In this document: positions 6,609 through 16,508 of the stretch, piece by piece
Layout: each line of letters starts with the position of its first letter
Numbering within the stretch: the first letter of the stretch is position 1
Source of the DNA: Chitinophagaceae bacterium
GTDB lineage: Bacteria > Bacteroidota > Bacteroidia > Chitinophagales > Chitinophagaceae
Assembly (NCBI GenBank): GCA_947372235.1
Contig: CANBSW010000034.1
Location: forward strand, 1-34,100
DNA length: 34,100 nt
Reading direction: 5' to 3'
Position numbers and translations under genes: made by a program
Notes under the pieces: model-generated
Told to the model about the DNA's origin: nothing
The model's input: only the letters and a program-made list of their open reading frames with translations
The model's database searches: none

Positions 6609-7922
6609 GTGGAAAGTATAGCTAAACAAAAGATAATCGAAGATCTGTTACCACAAAAATTTGGCAAAGCAGGAAAGATCTGGGTAGGTGCTTTATTGGT
6701 TGTATGTGCAATTGGTTTTTTTGCCTATTGCCGGCAATTATCGAAAGGCCTCGTAGTTACTTCCATGAGAGATTATGCTTCGTGGGGTATTTATATTTCC
6801 AATTTTGTATTCTTTGTGGCCATCAGTCTGGTAGGATCATTGATAACCGCAGTTTTGCGTTTAAGTGATGTGCATTGGAGCACACCCTTAACGCGTATTG
6901 CAGAGATCATCGCCGTTTCTGCCATCACATTTGCCTCAATCATTATTATTGTGGACATGGGTCGCCCGGACAGGTTTTATAATCTGTTCATACATGGCCG
7001 TTTACAATCACCCATTGTTTGGGATGTAATCGTGATCACCACTTATTTCTTTGTAAGCTTATTGCTTCTTTATTTTCCTATGTTGCCAGATCTGGCAATT
7101 TTGATGAAATTCAAAGAAAAAACAGGGGCAGGTCTTAATAAAATGTACTCTTTCCTGGGCTCATTCTGGAAAAACACACCTGAGCAGATTCATATCAGCG
7201 AAAAAGCGATCAACCTTTTATCCATCACAATCATACCGGTTGCTTTTGCAATCCATACAGTAACATCATGGCTGTTTGCAACTACTTATCGCCCGGGCTG
7301 GGATAGTACCAATTTTGGTGCTTACTTCATATCAGGTGCTTTTCTGGTAGGTGCCGGTGGTGTGGTGGTTGCCATGTTTGTATTCCGCAAAGCCTATCAT
7401 TTGGAAAAATACATTACCGATTCTCATTTTGATAAAATGGGAAAAGTATTGGTACTGCTTGCCTTATTGTATCTCTATTTTAATGTGAACGAATTTCTGG
7501 TTCCCGCATTTAAAATGAAGAAACCTGAAGAAGAGCATTTACTCGGTTTGTTCACCGGAGAATTTGCACCTGTATTCTGGTTTGCCATTACTACGGCCAT
7601 GATCATTCCGATATTGATCTTATTATTTAAAAAAGGAAGAAAACCATTACCCGCATTTGTAGCAGGTTGTTTGGTGGTGATCGGATCATGGTTCAAACGT
7701 TACCTGATCGTTACCCCAACCTTACTGCATCCATTCTTGCCCATGCAGGATGTGCCGGCTTCGTACAGACATTATTTTCCATCATGGGAAGAGTGGGCAA
7801 TCGCTATCGGATCATTAGCCGGAGCATTATTGATCATTACCATTTTTGCAAGAATATTTCCGATCATCCCAATACAGGAAACCATTACTGAAACTGAACA
7901 ACATGAACATGAAAAAGCATAG
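6609..7922 (+). CDS. NrfD/PsrC-family membrane quinol-interacting subunit
   Basis: A 437-residue polytopic membrane protein with about eight to ten hydrophobic segments. The start is GTG at 6609 (VESIAKQK in the genetic frame); the next in-frame ATG is after the first membrane segment. Characteristic stretches are SMRDYASWGIYISNFVFFV near the second helix, IVDMGRPDRFYNL between helices, and HTVTSWLFATTYRPGWDSTN, which matches the conserved region of PsrC/NrfD and ActC proteins around the quinol site. It should anchor the Fe-S protein encoded 16 bases upstream and exchange electrons with menaquinol in the inner membrane. The 3' end overlaps the next gene by 14 bases, suggesting translational coupling. 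Which direction electrons flow cannot be seen from sequence. Confidence 0.9.
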   Translation: MESIAKQKIIEDLLPQKFGKAGKIWVGALLVVCAIGFFAYCRQLSKGLVVTSMRDYASWGIYISNFVFFVAISLVGSLITAVLRLSDVHWSTPLTRIAEIIAVSAITFASIIIIVDMGRPDRFYNLFIHGRLQSPIVWDVIVITTYFFVSLLLLYFPMLPDLAILMKFKEKTGAGLNKMYSFLGSFWKNTPEQIHISEKAINLLSITIIPVAFAIHTVTSWLFATTYRPGWDSTNFGAYFISGAFLVGAGGVVVAMFVFRKAYHLEKYITDSHFDKMGKVLVLLALLYLYFNVNEFLVPAFKMKKPEEEHLLGLFTGEFAPVFWFAITTAMIIPILILLFKKGRKPLPAFVAGCLVVIGSWFKRYLIVTPTLLHPFLPMQDVPASYRHYFPSWEEWAIAIGSLAGALLIITIFARIFPIIPIQETITETEQHEHEKA

Positions 7923-8772
7923 CCGCCTGTTATTTTCGGCCCTCCTGTTACAATTGATAGGAATTGCCGCTTTTGCTCAAACTGCAAAAAATGATCTATC
8001 GTTAAGCGTTAGCTATTTCAACAATAACAATCAGTTGCATTACCTGGTAGCGCATGCCAAATCGAAGATCGATGGGAAATTTCAGATGATCCCAAACATC
8101 AATGTAAGTTTTTACATTGGCTCAGAAACACCTGCCAATCTTTTAGGAAAAGGTGTTACCAATAATAAAGGCGAATGTCTTGTATTGATACCACCTGCAG
8201 CAAAGCAAGAGTGGAACAAATCTGCCAAACCCGGCTTCATTGTTGTATCACAGACTACCAAACAATTTGATGAATCAAAAGGAACACTCGATGTTACCAA
8301 AGCAAAAATTCAAATTGATACAGCCGCTGACAGAAAAGTTACCGCCGTTTTACTGGAATTAAAAGATACTGTTTGGACACCCGTTAAAGGCGTGGATGTT
8401 AAGATCGCTGTAAAAAGACTGGGTGGCGATTTCAATATTGCCGAAACACCCACTTATGCAACCGATTCATTGGGTATGGTAAGTGCAGAGTATAAAAGAG
8501 ACAGTCTGCCCGGCGATGCAAAAGGCAATCTGATAATTGTTGCTAAAGTAGAGGACAATGATCTGTATGGAAATCTTTCATCAGAAAAAATGGTTCCCTG
8601 GGGTAAGTATTATCCTTACAAATCGGAGTTCGATAAAAGAACTTTGTTCGCAAGAAGAGGTAAGTCTCCAATCTGGTTAGAACTGATGGCATATTCAATC
8701 GTAGCAGCAGTTTGGGCAGTACTGTTTTTCCTTTTCGGACAAATCAGAAAATTAAAGCGTTTAGGTATATAG
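7909..8772 (+). CDS. Membrane-anchored periplasmic protein, last gene of the respiratory operon
   Basis: I do not recognise a named family. ATG at 7909 (MKKHSRLLF) gives 287 residues; an ATG at 7903 adds only two. The gene overlaps the end of the NrfD gene by 14 bases. After a signal peptide (ending AAFAQ, about residue 24) come two beta-rich Ig/carboxypeptidase-regulatory-like segments. One contains NINVSFYIGSETPANLLGKG and KGECLVLIPP, the other VKGVDVKIAVKRLGG and DSLGMVSAEY. A single membrane helix sits near the C-terminus (LELMAYSIVAAVWAVLFFLF), followed by a positive tail RKLKRLGI. This topology puts the beta domains in the periplasm. By position it is probably an accessory or assembly subunit of the Fe-S/NrfD complex. 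A strong terminator follows. Confidence 0.75.
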   Translation: MKKHSRLLFSALLLQLIGIAAFAQTAKNDLSLSVSYFNNNNQLHYLVAHAKSKIDGKFQMIPNINVSFYIGSETPANLLGKGVTNNKGECLVLIPPAAKQEWNKSAKPGFIVVSQTTKQFDESKGTLDVTKAKIQIDTAADRKVTAVLLELKDTVWTPVKGVDVKIAVKRLGGDFNIAETPTYATDSLGMVSAEYKRDSLPGDAKGNLIIVAKVEDNDLYGNLSSEKMVPWGKYYPYKSEFDKRTLFARRGKSPIWLELMAYSIVAAVWAVLFFLFGQIRKLKRLGI

Positions 8773-8799
8773 GTATAGGTATGTTGGTTTTACCTACGG

Positions 8800-8829
8800 G
8801 GCGCTGATTCTTCAGCGCCTTTCTTTTTG
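8800..8829 (+). terminator. Intrinsic terminator of the respiratory operon
   Basis: GGCGCTGA and TCAGCGCC (8800-8819) form a perfect 8-bp GC-rich hairpin with loop TTCT, followed by TTTCTTTTTG. It starts 28 bases after the stop codon of the last operon gene and defines the end of the 2144-8772 transcript. Confidence 0.9.
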
Positions 8830-8884
8830 TAGTATTATCTCTTTGTATTGTTTCAATAATGCAATTGTTGTTAATCGATTATTT

Positions 8885-8980
8885 TTTGAAAACATAGGAT
8901 GGCCATAGGTTAACGCCAAGGCATATAGAATTGAATACTATGTGAACTTTTTCCTAATCTATGTCCTTATATGTTTCAAA
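8885..8980. repeat. Palindromic repeat family A, copy 1 (divergent)
   Basis: The ends, TTTGAAAACATAGG on the left and its imperfect inverse ATATGTTTCAAA on the right, resemble two cleaner copies at 27711-27800 and 31579-31674. The core GCCAAGGCATATAGAA then TACTATGTGAACTTT is shared with them. This copy is the most decayed. It lies after the respiratory terminator and before the M1 peptidase promoter region. The rest of the 8773-9128 gap shows no further gene or clear promoter. Confidence 0.8.
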
Positions 8981-9128
8981 GAAATTGTCAAAATTGAACC
9001 AGCCCTCATAAACTGTTACTTACCGGTAATACTATTTATACTGAAAGCAACCCTCTTAACAAATTCCTCCATCAAAACCTGAAAAAAAATCAGGTACATT
9101 CGCTAATCGATTCATAATAAACGACTGT

Positions 9129-11090
9129 ATGAAAAAATTCCTTTCACTTATTACCACTTCTTTATTGCTGAGTGGCCTGTTAACGGCACAAACCAGTAAA
9201 TTAAACCAACACGAAGCTTTTGCACCTTTGTTCTATCCATCCTATGGCGATGATATCCGCAGCGCCAGTGGCAGGCCCGGCCCCAAATACTGGCAAAATG
9301 CCGCCAGCTATAAAATTGATGTTTCGCTGGATGATAATAGCCATGGGCTTTCCGGCTCGGTTCAGGTGCAGTACACCAATAACAGTCCGGAAACCTTACC
9401 CTTTTTATGGATGCAGCTAGATCAGAACATCTACAACGATTCATCACGCTCCGTTGCTCAAACAGAAGTAAGCGGTGGCAGATGGGCCAACCGTAATTTT
9501 AATGGCGGCTATACCATCAAATCTGTAAAACTGGTAGAAGAAGGTAAACAAACTCCGCTTACCTATACCATCACAGATACGCGTATGCGTGTAGATCTTC
9601 CCAAAGCATTGAAAGCCACTGGCGGAGTTGCAAACATCCGAATTGAATATAGTTTTATCATTCCTGAATATGGTACCGACCGACTTGGCCGCCTCAATAC
9701 AAAAAATGGCTGGATCTACGAAGTAGCCCAATGGTATCCGCGTATGTGTGTGTATGATAATGTGTATGGATGGAACACTTTGCCTTATCTGGGCCAGGGT
9801 GAATTTTATTTGGAATATGGCAATTTCGAATACAGGATTACCGCACCTGCATCGCATATTGTGGTAGGAAGTGGTGAACTGGTTAATGCAACAGAAGTGT
9901 TAACGGCAGAACAGCAGCAGCGTATGGCCAAAGCAAAAAACAGCGATGCCACAGTAATGTTACGCAGCGCTGATGAAGTAACCAATGTATCAAGCCGTCC
10001 TGCAGGTAAAGACAAACTCACCTGGAAATTTCGTTGCACCAATGCGCGTGATGTGGCATGGGCTTCTTCCAAAGCATTTGTTTGGGATGCGGCTCGCATC
10101 AACCTCCCCAGCGGAAAAAAATCACTGGCCATGTCCGTTTATCCTGTTGAAAGTGCAACCGATACATCCTGGAATCGTGGTACAGAATATGTAAAAGGGG
10201 CTATTGAACATTATTCTAACCAGTGGTATGAATACACCTATCCAGTTGCCACTAACGTAGCCGGTATTGTAGGTGGTATGGAATATCCGGGTATTGTATT
10301 TTGTTCTTCCAAAGAAACAAAAGGTGGTTTGTGGAACGTGACCAGCCATGAATTTGGACATAACTGGTTCCCGATGATCGTTGGTTCTAATGAACGCAAA
10401 TATCCATGGATGGATGAAGGCTTCAACACTTTCATCAACACCCTTGCAGATAAAGCTTTTAACAAAGGAGAATACGATGCACCTTCTATGATGAGCAATC
10501 TGTACAGAATAGCTCCGTTTATTTTCAGGGATACCACAGAAAGCATTTTGAATATTCCTGATGTACAAACACAGCAGAATCTTGGCATACTCGCTTATTT
10601 CAAACCTGGTCTGGGTTTAACTTTATTGAGAGAAGAAATTCTGGGAGTAAAAACCTTTGATAATGCATTCCGTTACTATATTAATAACTGGGCATTCAAA
10701 CATCCTACGCCTTATGATTTCTTTCATGCGATAGAAAACTATTCCGGCGAAACACTGGATTGGTTTTGGAGAGGATGGTTTATGAATAACTGGAAAATTG
10801 ATATGATGGTGAAAGGTGTAAGATATGTTAGCAATGATGAAACCAAGGGTGCCAATATCACCATCATGAACCTCGAAAAAATGCCGATGCCGGTTACTGT
10901 TGCTATCACAGAAAGCAATGGCAAAAAAGGAACGGTTCGCTTACCGGTAGAAGTATGGCACCGCGGTGGCAGCTGGACCTTTCATTATGCTTCCACTTCT
11001 AAACTATCAGAAGTAACGGTTGACCCTGATAAAAAATTACCGGATGTAAATCCAGCCAACAATACCTGGAAAGAAACAGACAATAAATAA
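9129..11090 (+). CDS. Secreted M1-family zinc aminopeptidase
   Basis: A 653-residue protein with signal peptide [21 protein letters not shown]. The N-terminal beta domain ([17 protein letters not shown]) is followed by the M1 catalytic domain. It has a substrate-binding loop GGMEYPG, equivalent to the GAMEN motif. The zinc site is H407-E-F-G-H411 followed by exactly 18 residues and E430 (WMDEGFNTF), the HExxH-x18-E signature. It probably trims peptides in the periplasm or outside the cell. It is expressed alone, between the terminators at 8800 and 11106. All zinc ligands are present, so it should be active. No close link to the neighbouring clusters is evident. Confidence 0.93.
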   Translation: MKKFLSLITTSLLLSGLLTAQTSKLNQHEAFAPLFYPSYGDDIRSASGRPGPKYWQNAASYKIDVSLDDNSHGLSGSVQVQYTNNSPETLPFLWMQLDQNIYNDSSRSVAQTEVSGGRWANRNFNGGYTIKSVKLVEEGKQTPLTYTITDTRMRVDLPKALKATGGVANIRIEYSFIIPEYGTDRLGRLNTKNGWIYEVAQWYPRMCVYDNVYGWNTLPYLGQGEFYLEYGNFEYRITAPASHIVVGSGELVNATEVLTAEQQQRMAKAKNSDATVMLRSADEVTNVSSRPAGKDKLTWKFRCTNARDVAWASSKAFVWDAARINLPSGKKSLAMSVYPVESATDTSWNRGTEYVKGAIEHYSNQWYEYTYPVATNVAGIVGGMEYPGIVFCSSKETKGGLWNVTSHEFGHNWFPMIVGSNERKYPWMDEGFNTFINTLADKAFNKGEYDAPSMMSNLYRIAPFIFRDTTESILNIPDVQTQQNLGILAYFKPGLGLTLLREEILGVKTFDNAFRYYINNWAFKHPTPYDFFHAIENYSGETLDWFWRGWFMNNWKIDMMVKGVRYVSNDETKGANITIMNLEKMPMPVTVAITESNGKKGTVRLPVEVWHRGGSWTFHYASTSKLSEVTVDPDKKLPDVNPANNTWKETDNK

Positions 11091-11105
11091 CCTGTTCTAT
11101 TTAAG

Positions 11106-11140
11106 AAGCCTGTAATCGTAATTGTTTACAGGCTTTTTTA
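11106..11140 (+). terminator. Intrinsic terminator after the M1 peptidase gene
   Basis: AAGCCTGTAA (11106-11115) pairs with TTACAGGCTT (11126-11135) around a 10-base loop, followed by a T-run and A. It begins 16 bases after the stop codon. Confidence 0.88.
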
Positions 11141-11262
11141 TTAACAATCCTATTAGATTTCGAATAAGAGATTATTTTTTATCTCTAAAATAGCTGTTAA
11201 TTGTTTTTGTAAGTATCTTTTACTTACCTGTGCATCTCAAAATAATGACGATAATTAGCTAT

Positions 11263-12702
11263 ATGAAAAAAATCCTTCTTTTTTTATATGTACTATCATT
11301 TTCTGTTCAAGCTCAAAAAACGATTCAGAAAACGAAGAACATACTGGTTTTATATAGCGATGACCAGAGTTATAACACCTTACGCATATTGGGTAACAAA
11401 GAGATCTATACACCTAATTTAGATAAACTGGCACAACAGGGTGTTACGTTTACCCAGGCGCATGTAATGGGTGGACATCAGGGGGCGGTTTGCATACCCA
11501 GTCGTGTAATGATGTTAACCGGCCGTTATGTAAACCGTTTACCCGGAGATGGCGGAATATTACCAGACAGTATCATTAGTTTACCTGAGATATTACAACA
11601 GAAAGGATATACAACGTTTCACACCGGCAAATGGCACAGTGATAAAGCCTCATATAACCGTTTGTTTAAAACCGGTGATAATATTTTCTTTGGAGGTATG
11701 CATTTTCCGGGTGATGGCGGACAGGATCATCCTTCTGTATATCATTATGACAGTACGGGAGAATATCCAAAATCAAAAAACTGGCATAGTGATACTTTTA
11801 GTTCTGAGTTGTATGCAGATGCTGCCATTACCTTTTTAAACAGTAAAAAAGCAAAAACAAATCCATTCTATTGTTATGTAGCATTCACATCACCACATGA
11901 TCCGCGAACGCCTCCAAAAAAATATGTGGACATGTATCCTCCGGAAAAGATCAGTCTTCCACCAAATTTTTTAACACAACATCCCTTTGACAATGGCGAT
12001 CTGAATGTACGTGATGAAAACCTCATTGCACATCCCCGTACCGAAGCCGATGTAAAAAGAGAGATCGCATTATATTATGGAATGATCAGTGAAATGGATG
12101 CACAGGTGGGCCGAATACTCGAAACATTGGACAAAGCAGGATTGAGAGAAAACACCATTATTGTTTTTGCAGGAGACAATGGTCTTGCAGTTGGGCAGCA
12201 TGGATTGGTGGGCAAACAAAGTTTGTATGAACACAGCATTCGTGTACCATTGATCATTTCTGGCCCGGGGTTGAGGAGGAATGTTAGATCTGATGCGTTT
12301 GCTTATCTCAGTGATATCTCTCCAACCTTATATGATTACCTGAACGTAGCACCGCCAAAAACGATAGAAGCAAAAAGTTTGTTACCCGTATTATATGATC
12401 CATCTAAAACGATTCGCAGTTCTATCTATAATGTTTATGGACACTGGAGCAGAAGTATCAAAACAAAAGATGGTTTTAAACTGATCGTGTATAACGTAAG
12501 AGGTAAACTCACTTCACAGCTATTCAATCTGAAGAAAGATCCATGGGAAATGCATGACCTGGCAGAACATAAAGAATTCGCAGGAAAAATAGAAGAGTTG
12601 CGACGCTTACTTAAAAAAGAAATGACAGCGGCTTATGACGACCTAAACATAGACTTGCCCGACTGGGGAAGAAAACCCAACCAAAAAAGTTATGGCAGTT
12701 GA
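11263..12702 (+). CDS. Secreted sulfatase, FGly (S1) type
   Basis: The ATG at 11263 (MKKILLFLYVLSFSVQAQ) gives a clean signal peptide and 479 residues; an in-frame GTG at 11230 adds a non-signal-like dozen. The core begins ILVLYSDDQSYNT with the metal-binding Asp pair. C77-I-P-S-R-VMML-TG is the C-x-P-S-R signature whose Cys becomes formylglycine. Further family landmarks are HTGKWH, the VAFTSPHDPRTPP stretch, and VFAGDNG with metal-binding Asp-Asn. It removes sulfate esters from a carbohydrate, probably in the periplasm. It starts the glycan cluster and is followed after 25 bases by a second sulfatase. A dedicated sulfatase-maturing enzyme is not in the window. Substrate position cannot be assigned. 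Confidence 0.93.
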   Translation: MKKILLFLYVLSFSVQAQKTIQKTKNILVLYSDDQSYNTLRILGNKEIYTPNLDKLAQQGVTFTQAHVMGGHQGAVCIPSRVMMLTGRYVNRLPGDGGILPDSIISLPEILQQKGYTTFHTGKWHSDKASYNRLFKTGDNIFFGGMHFPGDGGQDHPSVYHYDSTGEYPKSKNWHSDTFSSELYADAAITFLNSKKAKTNPFYCYVAFTSPHDPRTPPKKYVDMYPPEKISLPPNFLTQHPFDNGDLNVRDENLIAHPRTEADVKREIALYYGMISEMDAQVGRILETLDKAGLRENTIIVFAGDNGLAVGQHGLVGKQSLYEHSIRVPLIISGPGLRRNVRSDAFAYLSDISPTLYDYLNVAPPKTIEAKSLLPVLYDPSKTIRSSIYNVYGHWSRSIKTKDGFKLIVYNVRGKLTSQLFNLKKDPWEMHDLAEHKEFAGKIEELRRLLKKEMTAAYDDLNIDLPDWGRKPNQKSYGS

Positions 12703-12727
12703 ATGATTTCATTAAATATATATCCGC

Positions 12728-14263
12728 ATGAAAACTATAATTTCATTTTTATCGATCACTTTTTTATTTCTGTTTGCAGCAACTTCAATTGCACAAAATA
12801 AAAGGCCAAATATTTTGGTGATTTTTTCTGATGATCACGCCCAGCAAACCATCAGCGCCTATGGCAGTAAGATGATGCAGACGCCAAACATTGACCGTAT
12901 TGCCAGAGAAGGAGCCATTCTGCAAAACACTTTTGTTACCAATTCAATTTGTGCGCCAAGCCGAGCAGTGTTACTAACCGGAAAATATAGTCATATCAAT
13001 GGTTTAAAAGACAATAGCCCCAAACGATTATTCGATGGCAGTCAGCAACAGGTTCAAAAACTATTACACGATCAGCAATACCAAACTGCCTGGATTGGAA
13101 AATGGCATTTACAAACACTGCCGCAGGGTTTTGATTACTGGACAGTACTTCCCGATCAGGGCTATTATTACCAGCCAGATTTTATCAATATGAAAAATGA
13201 TACCATCCGGCACAAAGGTTATGTAACTGATCTGATCAGTGATTTTTCGATGAACTGGTTAAATAATAGGGATACTGCAAAACCGTTTTTTATGGTTGTT
13301 GGCGAAAAAGCCACACACAGAACATGGATGCCCGATCTGCAGGATTTGGGTGCCTATGATGCCATTGATTTTCCTGAGCCGGCCAATTTTCATGATAAAT
13401 ATGAAGGCAGAAAAGCCGCATTGGAACAGGATATGATGGTCCGCAAAACACTGGTGATGGATTATGATCTGAAAGTAAATGCAAATTATAACGATAAGAA
13501 TCTCTTCGGCAGATTTACACCAGAACAAAAAAACATTTTTAAAAAATATTATGACAAAATTTCTCTGGAATATGAGAAGATCAAAAACGACAGCAGCCAA
13601 TTAGAGAAATGGAAATTTGAAAGATATATCAAAGATTACCTGGCCACAGCAAAATCGCTCGACAGAAATATTGGCCGCATACTGCATTATTTAGATTCAA
13701 CGGGCCTTGCAAAAAATACGGTGGTGATCTATACTTCCGATCAGGGTTTTTATATGGGTGAGCATGGCTGGTTTGATAAACGTTTTATGTATGAAGAAAG
13801 TTTACGCACCCCTTTTGTAATAAAATATCCCGGAAAAATAAAACCACATACCTCCATAAATAATATGGTGGTAAATATTGATTTTGCACCAACCCTTCTT
13901 GAGATCGCAGGGGCAAAAATACCGGAAGATATACAGGGTAAAAGTTTTCTTAAACTGGTAACTCAATCCAAACAACCCCTAGCATGGCGTGATGCAATGT
14001 ATTATCATTATTATGAGTATCCCGAACCACATCATGTTGCACCACATTTCGGAATCAGAACACAACAATACAAACTCATCCGTTTTTACGGCCCACACGA
14101 TAGCTGGGAATTATTTGATCTTGTGAAAGATAAAATGGAGATGCATAATATATACGGTAAAGCGGGTTATGCTGAAATCATTAAAAAATTAAAAACACAA
14201 TTGAAGGAGCTGATTAGTACATATAAAGATGAAGAGGCTGCGGCGGTCTTAAAAAAAGAATAG
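12728..14263 (+). CDS. Secreted sulfatase, resembles GlcNAc-6-sulfatases (S1_11-like)
   Basis: A 511-residue protein with a signal peptide ending SIAQ. It has the metal-site start ILVIFSDDHAQQTISAYG, the formylglycine signature C75-A-P-S-R-AVLL-TG, GKWHLQ, and TSDQGFYMGEHGWFDKR. The C-terminal stretch MYYHYYEYPEPHHVAPHFG then IRTQQYKLIRFYG is, from memory, typical of the S1_11 group that includes N-acetylglucosamine-6-O-sulfatases; the subfamily call is tentative. It probably acts with the preceding sulfatase (25-base gap) and the following hydrolases on one sulfated glycan. All signature residues are present. Confidence 0.92.
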   Translation: MKTIISFLSITFLFLFAATSIAQNKRPNILVIFSDDHAQQTISAYGSKMMQTPNIDRIAREGAILQNTFVTNSICAPSRAVLLTGKYSHINGLKDNSPKRLFDGSQQQVQKLLHDQQYQTAWIGKWHLQTLPQGFDYWTVLPDQGYYYQPDFINMKNDTIRHKGYVTDLISDFSMNWLNNRDTAKPFFMVVGEKATHRTWMPDLQDLGAYDAIDFPEPANFHDKYEGRKAALEQDMMVRKTLVMDYDLKVNANYNDKNLFGRFTPEQKNIFKKYYDKISLEYEKIKNDSSQLEKWKFERYIKDYLATAKSLDRNIGRILHYLDSTGLAKNTVVIYTSDQGFYMGEHGWFDKRFMYEESLRTPFVIKYPGKIKPHTSINNMVVNIDFAPTLLEIAGAKIPEDIQGKSFLKLVTQSKQPLAWRDAMYYHYYEYPEPHHVAPHFGIRTQQYKLIRFYGPHDSWELFDLVKDKMEMHNIYGKAGYAEIIKKLKTQLKELISTYKDEEAAAVLKKE

Positions 14264-14351
14264 TGTATTATTAAACCAAATTATGTGTCGCAAAACTAGT
14301 CATCAATTATGAACACAAACAGTGCCTCTGATATAATCAATGATAGCTCAT

Positions 14352-16499
14352 ATGAAAAAAAATCTTTTCCTTATCTTATATTCTTTAGCAACCGTTTGTT
14401 ATTCTCAAAAAACAGATTGGCTGGTACAACCCATTACCCAAAAAGCAACCATAACAAAATCCGCTGACGGTAAAGACCTTGAACTTAACAACGGATTATT
14501 AAAAAGAGTGTTTCGCCTGCAACCTAATATTGCCTGTACAGATTTTACAAACCTCAGTAACGGCCAACAGTTATTACGTGCTATAAAACCAGAAGCTATC
14601 CTTATAATAAACGGAATACAATATGCAGTGGGTGGCTTACACGGCCAATCAGAAAAAGCATATTTGCGTAAAGACTGGATAGATCAACTCACCACACAGG
14701 ATAGTGATTTTCATTTTACCAATTATGAAATGAAAGAGTTGAAACCTTTTCTAAACAGAAAATCCACTTACTGGGCTATGAATAAAAAAGCGGCAACGGG
14801 TAAGGCTATCAATTTTCAATATCATTCCATAATACCTGCATTACAAAATATATTGGTAACCGTACATTATGAATTGTATGATGGCATTCCGTTAATTGTA
14901 AAATGGCTTTCCGTTGAAAACAAATCAAATCATACAATCATACTCAACAAAGCCATCAATGAAGTATTGGCTTTTGTAGAAGAAGAAAGCGCTGTTGTAG
15001 GCACACCGGAGCAAATGAAAAAACAACATGGCATTTATGTAGAAACCAATTATGCTTTCAACAATGCCATGCGTTATGATATCAGTGACCAGACAACACA
15101 CTGGACAACTGATCGCTCTTACACTTCGCAGGTAAATTATAATTACCAAACACCTTGTGTGCTGGAAGTATATCCTGAAAAAATGAAAGGTGTTACTATT
15201 GAGCCGGGGAATGTTTTTAATTCTGTTCGCACGCATGAATTATTGATGGACAGTTATGACCGTGAAAGAAGAGGATTGGCTATCCGAAAAATGTACAGTA
15301 CTGTTGCACCGTGGACAACCGAGAACCCCATCTTTATGCACCTTGTAAGCAAAAATGATGAGGAAGTAAAACGCGCAATCGATCAATGTTCCGCAACGGG
15401 TTATGAAGCTCTGATCTTAAGTTTCGGAAGCCATTGTAATATGGAAGATTCTTCTGCATCAAATATTGCAAAATGGAAAAGCTTAGCTGCATATGCGCAT
15501 CAAAAAAATATTACTATTGGAGGATATTCTCTTTTCAGTTCGAGAAAGATCAGTGATGCGGATGATGTGATCGATCCTGTTACCGGCAAACCCGATGCAG
15601 CCGCTTTTTTTGGAAATGCTCCCTGTTTAGGAAGTAAATGGGGACTGGCATATCTCGACAAATTAAAATACTTCATCAAGCAAACCGGTTTTGATCTGTT
15701 TGAAAATGATGGGCCTTATCCGGGCGATGTTTGTGCATCAACCACACATCCCGGCCACGCCGGATTAGATGATTCGCAATGGAAGCAGATGGAATTGCAG
15801 AAAGGATTTTATCACTGGTGTAATGAGAACGGAATTTATGTAAATGCACCCGATTGGTATTTCCTGGATGGCACCAATAAAATTGCGATCGGCTATCGCG
15901 AAGTAAATTTTTCATTATCGCGTGAGCAACAAAAAATACTGAATCGCCAGAATATTTATGATGGTCTTTGGGAAAAAACGCCATCTATGAGTTGGGGCTT
16001 TGTTCCCTTAACACGATATCAGGGTGGCGGTGCCGAAGCAGTGCTGGAACCTTTATCAGAACATTTGAAAGATTATGAACAACTCATGTTTCAATACTAT
16101 GGTTCCGGTGTACAGGCCTGTTATCGCGGACCAAGATTGTATGATAACGAAACCACCAAACAAACCGTAATTAAAAGTATCAATTGGTATAAAAAGTACA
16201 GAACTATTTTAAATTCAGATATCATTCATTTACGTCGGGCAGATGGGAGAGATTGGGATGGCATCCTTCATGTAAATTCACAACTGTCTACAAAAGGATT
16301 TTTGTTATTGTATAATCCACTCAAAGAAAAAATTACCCGAACCATACAAGTGCCTTTATATTATTCAGGATTAACCACAACGGCTTCTATTCAGGAAAAA
16401 GAAGGGGCTGCAAAAAAATACATATTGAACAGAAATTATGAAGTTGAAATAACCGTAACCGTAGAACCGGAATCGTATACATGGTTTACCGTTCAATAA
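14352..16499 (+). CDS. Putative secreted glycoside hydrolase, distantly clan-D (GH36/GH27)-like
   Basis: The ATG at 14352 (MKKNLFLIL) gives a signal peptide and 715 residues; the in-frame ATG at 14340 is four codons earlier and less likely. Residues ~25-300 look like a beta-sandwich of the kind that precedes GH36-type barrels (LELNNGLLKRVFRLQPN, then VHYELYDGIPLIVKWLSVEN). The middle looks like a TIM barrel: YEALILSFGSH, NITIGGYSLFSS, and FDLFENDGPYPGDVC, whose acidic residues are candidates for catalysis. The C-terminus ends in beta strands (FLLLYNPLKEKITR). I know of no characterised member and the family call is weak. Neighbours are sulfatases and a GH95-like enzyme, 88 bases and 113 bases away, so a galactoside or fucoside substrate is plausible inference. 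Confidence 0.6.
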   Translation: MKKNLFLILYSLATVCYSQKTDWLVQPITQKATITKSADGKDLELNNGLLKRVFRLQPNIACTDFTNLSNGQQLLRAIKPEAILIINGIQYAVGGLHGQSEKAYLRKDWIDQLTTQDSDFHFTNYEMKELKPFLNRKSTYWAMNKKAATGKAINFQYHSIIPALQNILVTVHYELYDGIPLIVKWLSVENKSNHTIILNKAINEVLAFVEEESAVVGTPEQMKKQHGIYVETNYAFNNAMRYDISDQTTHWTTDRSYTSQVNYNYQTPCVLEVYPEKMKGVTIEPGNVFNSVRTHELLMDSYDRERRGLAIRKMYSTVAPWTTENPIFMHLVSKNDEEVKRAIDQCSATGYEALILSFGSHCNMEDSSASNIAKWKSLAAYAHQKNITIGGYSLFSSRKISDADDVIDPVTGKPDAAAFFGNAPCLGSKWGLAYLDKLKYFIKQTGFDLFENDGPYPGDVCASTTHPGHAGLDDSQWKQMELQKGFYHWCNENGIYVNAPDWYFLDGTNKIAIGYREVNFSLSREQQKILNRQNIYDGLWEKTPSMSWGFVPLTRYQGGGAEAVLEPLSEHLKDYEQLMFQYYGSGVQACYRGPRLYDNETTKQTVIKSINWYKKYRTILNSDIIHLRRADGRDWDGILHVNSQLSTKGFLLLYNPLKEKITRTIQVPLYYSGLTTTASIQEKEGAAKKYILNRNYEVEITVTVEPESYTWFTVQ

Positions 16500-16508
16500 A
16501 TACAGGTT

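Noticed and set aside
7846-7908. Upstream extension of the last operon gene from an ATG at 7846
   Set aside because: It would overlap the NrfD gene by 77 bases and precede a good signal peptide that begins at 7909.
14340-14351. ATGA-TAGC-TCAT palindrome at the start of the putative hydrolase gene
   Set aside because: The spacer is 4 bases rather than 6 and the site overlaps the translation start, so it does not match the shared operator.
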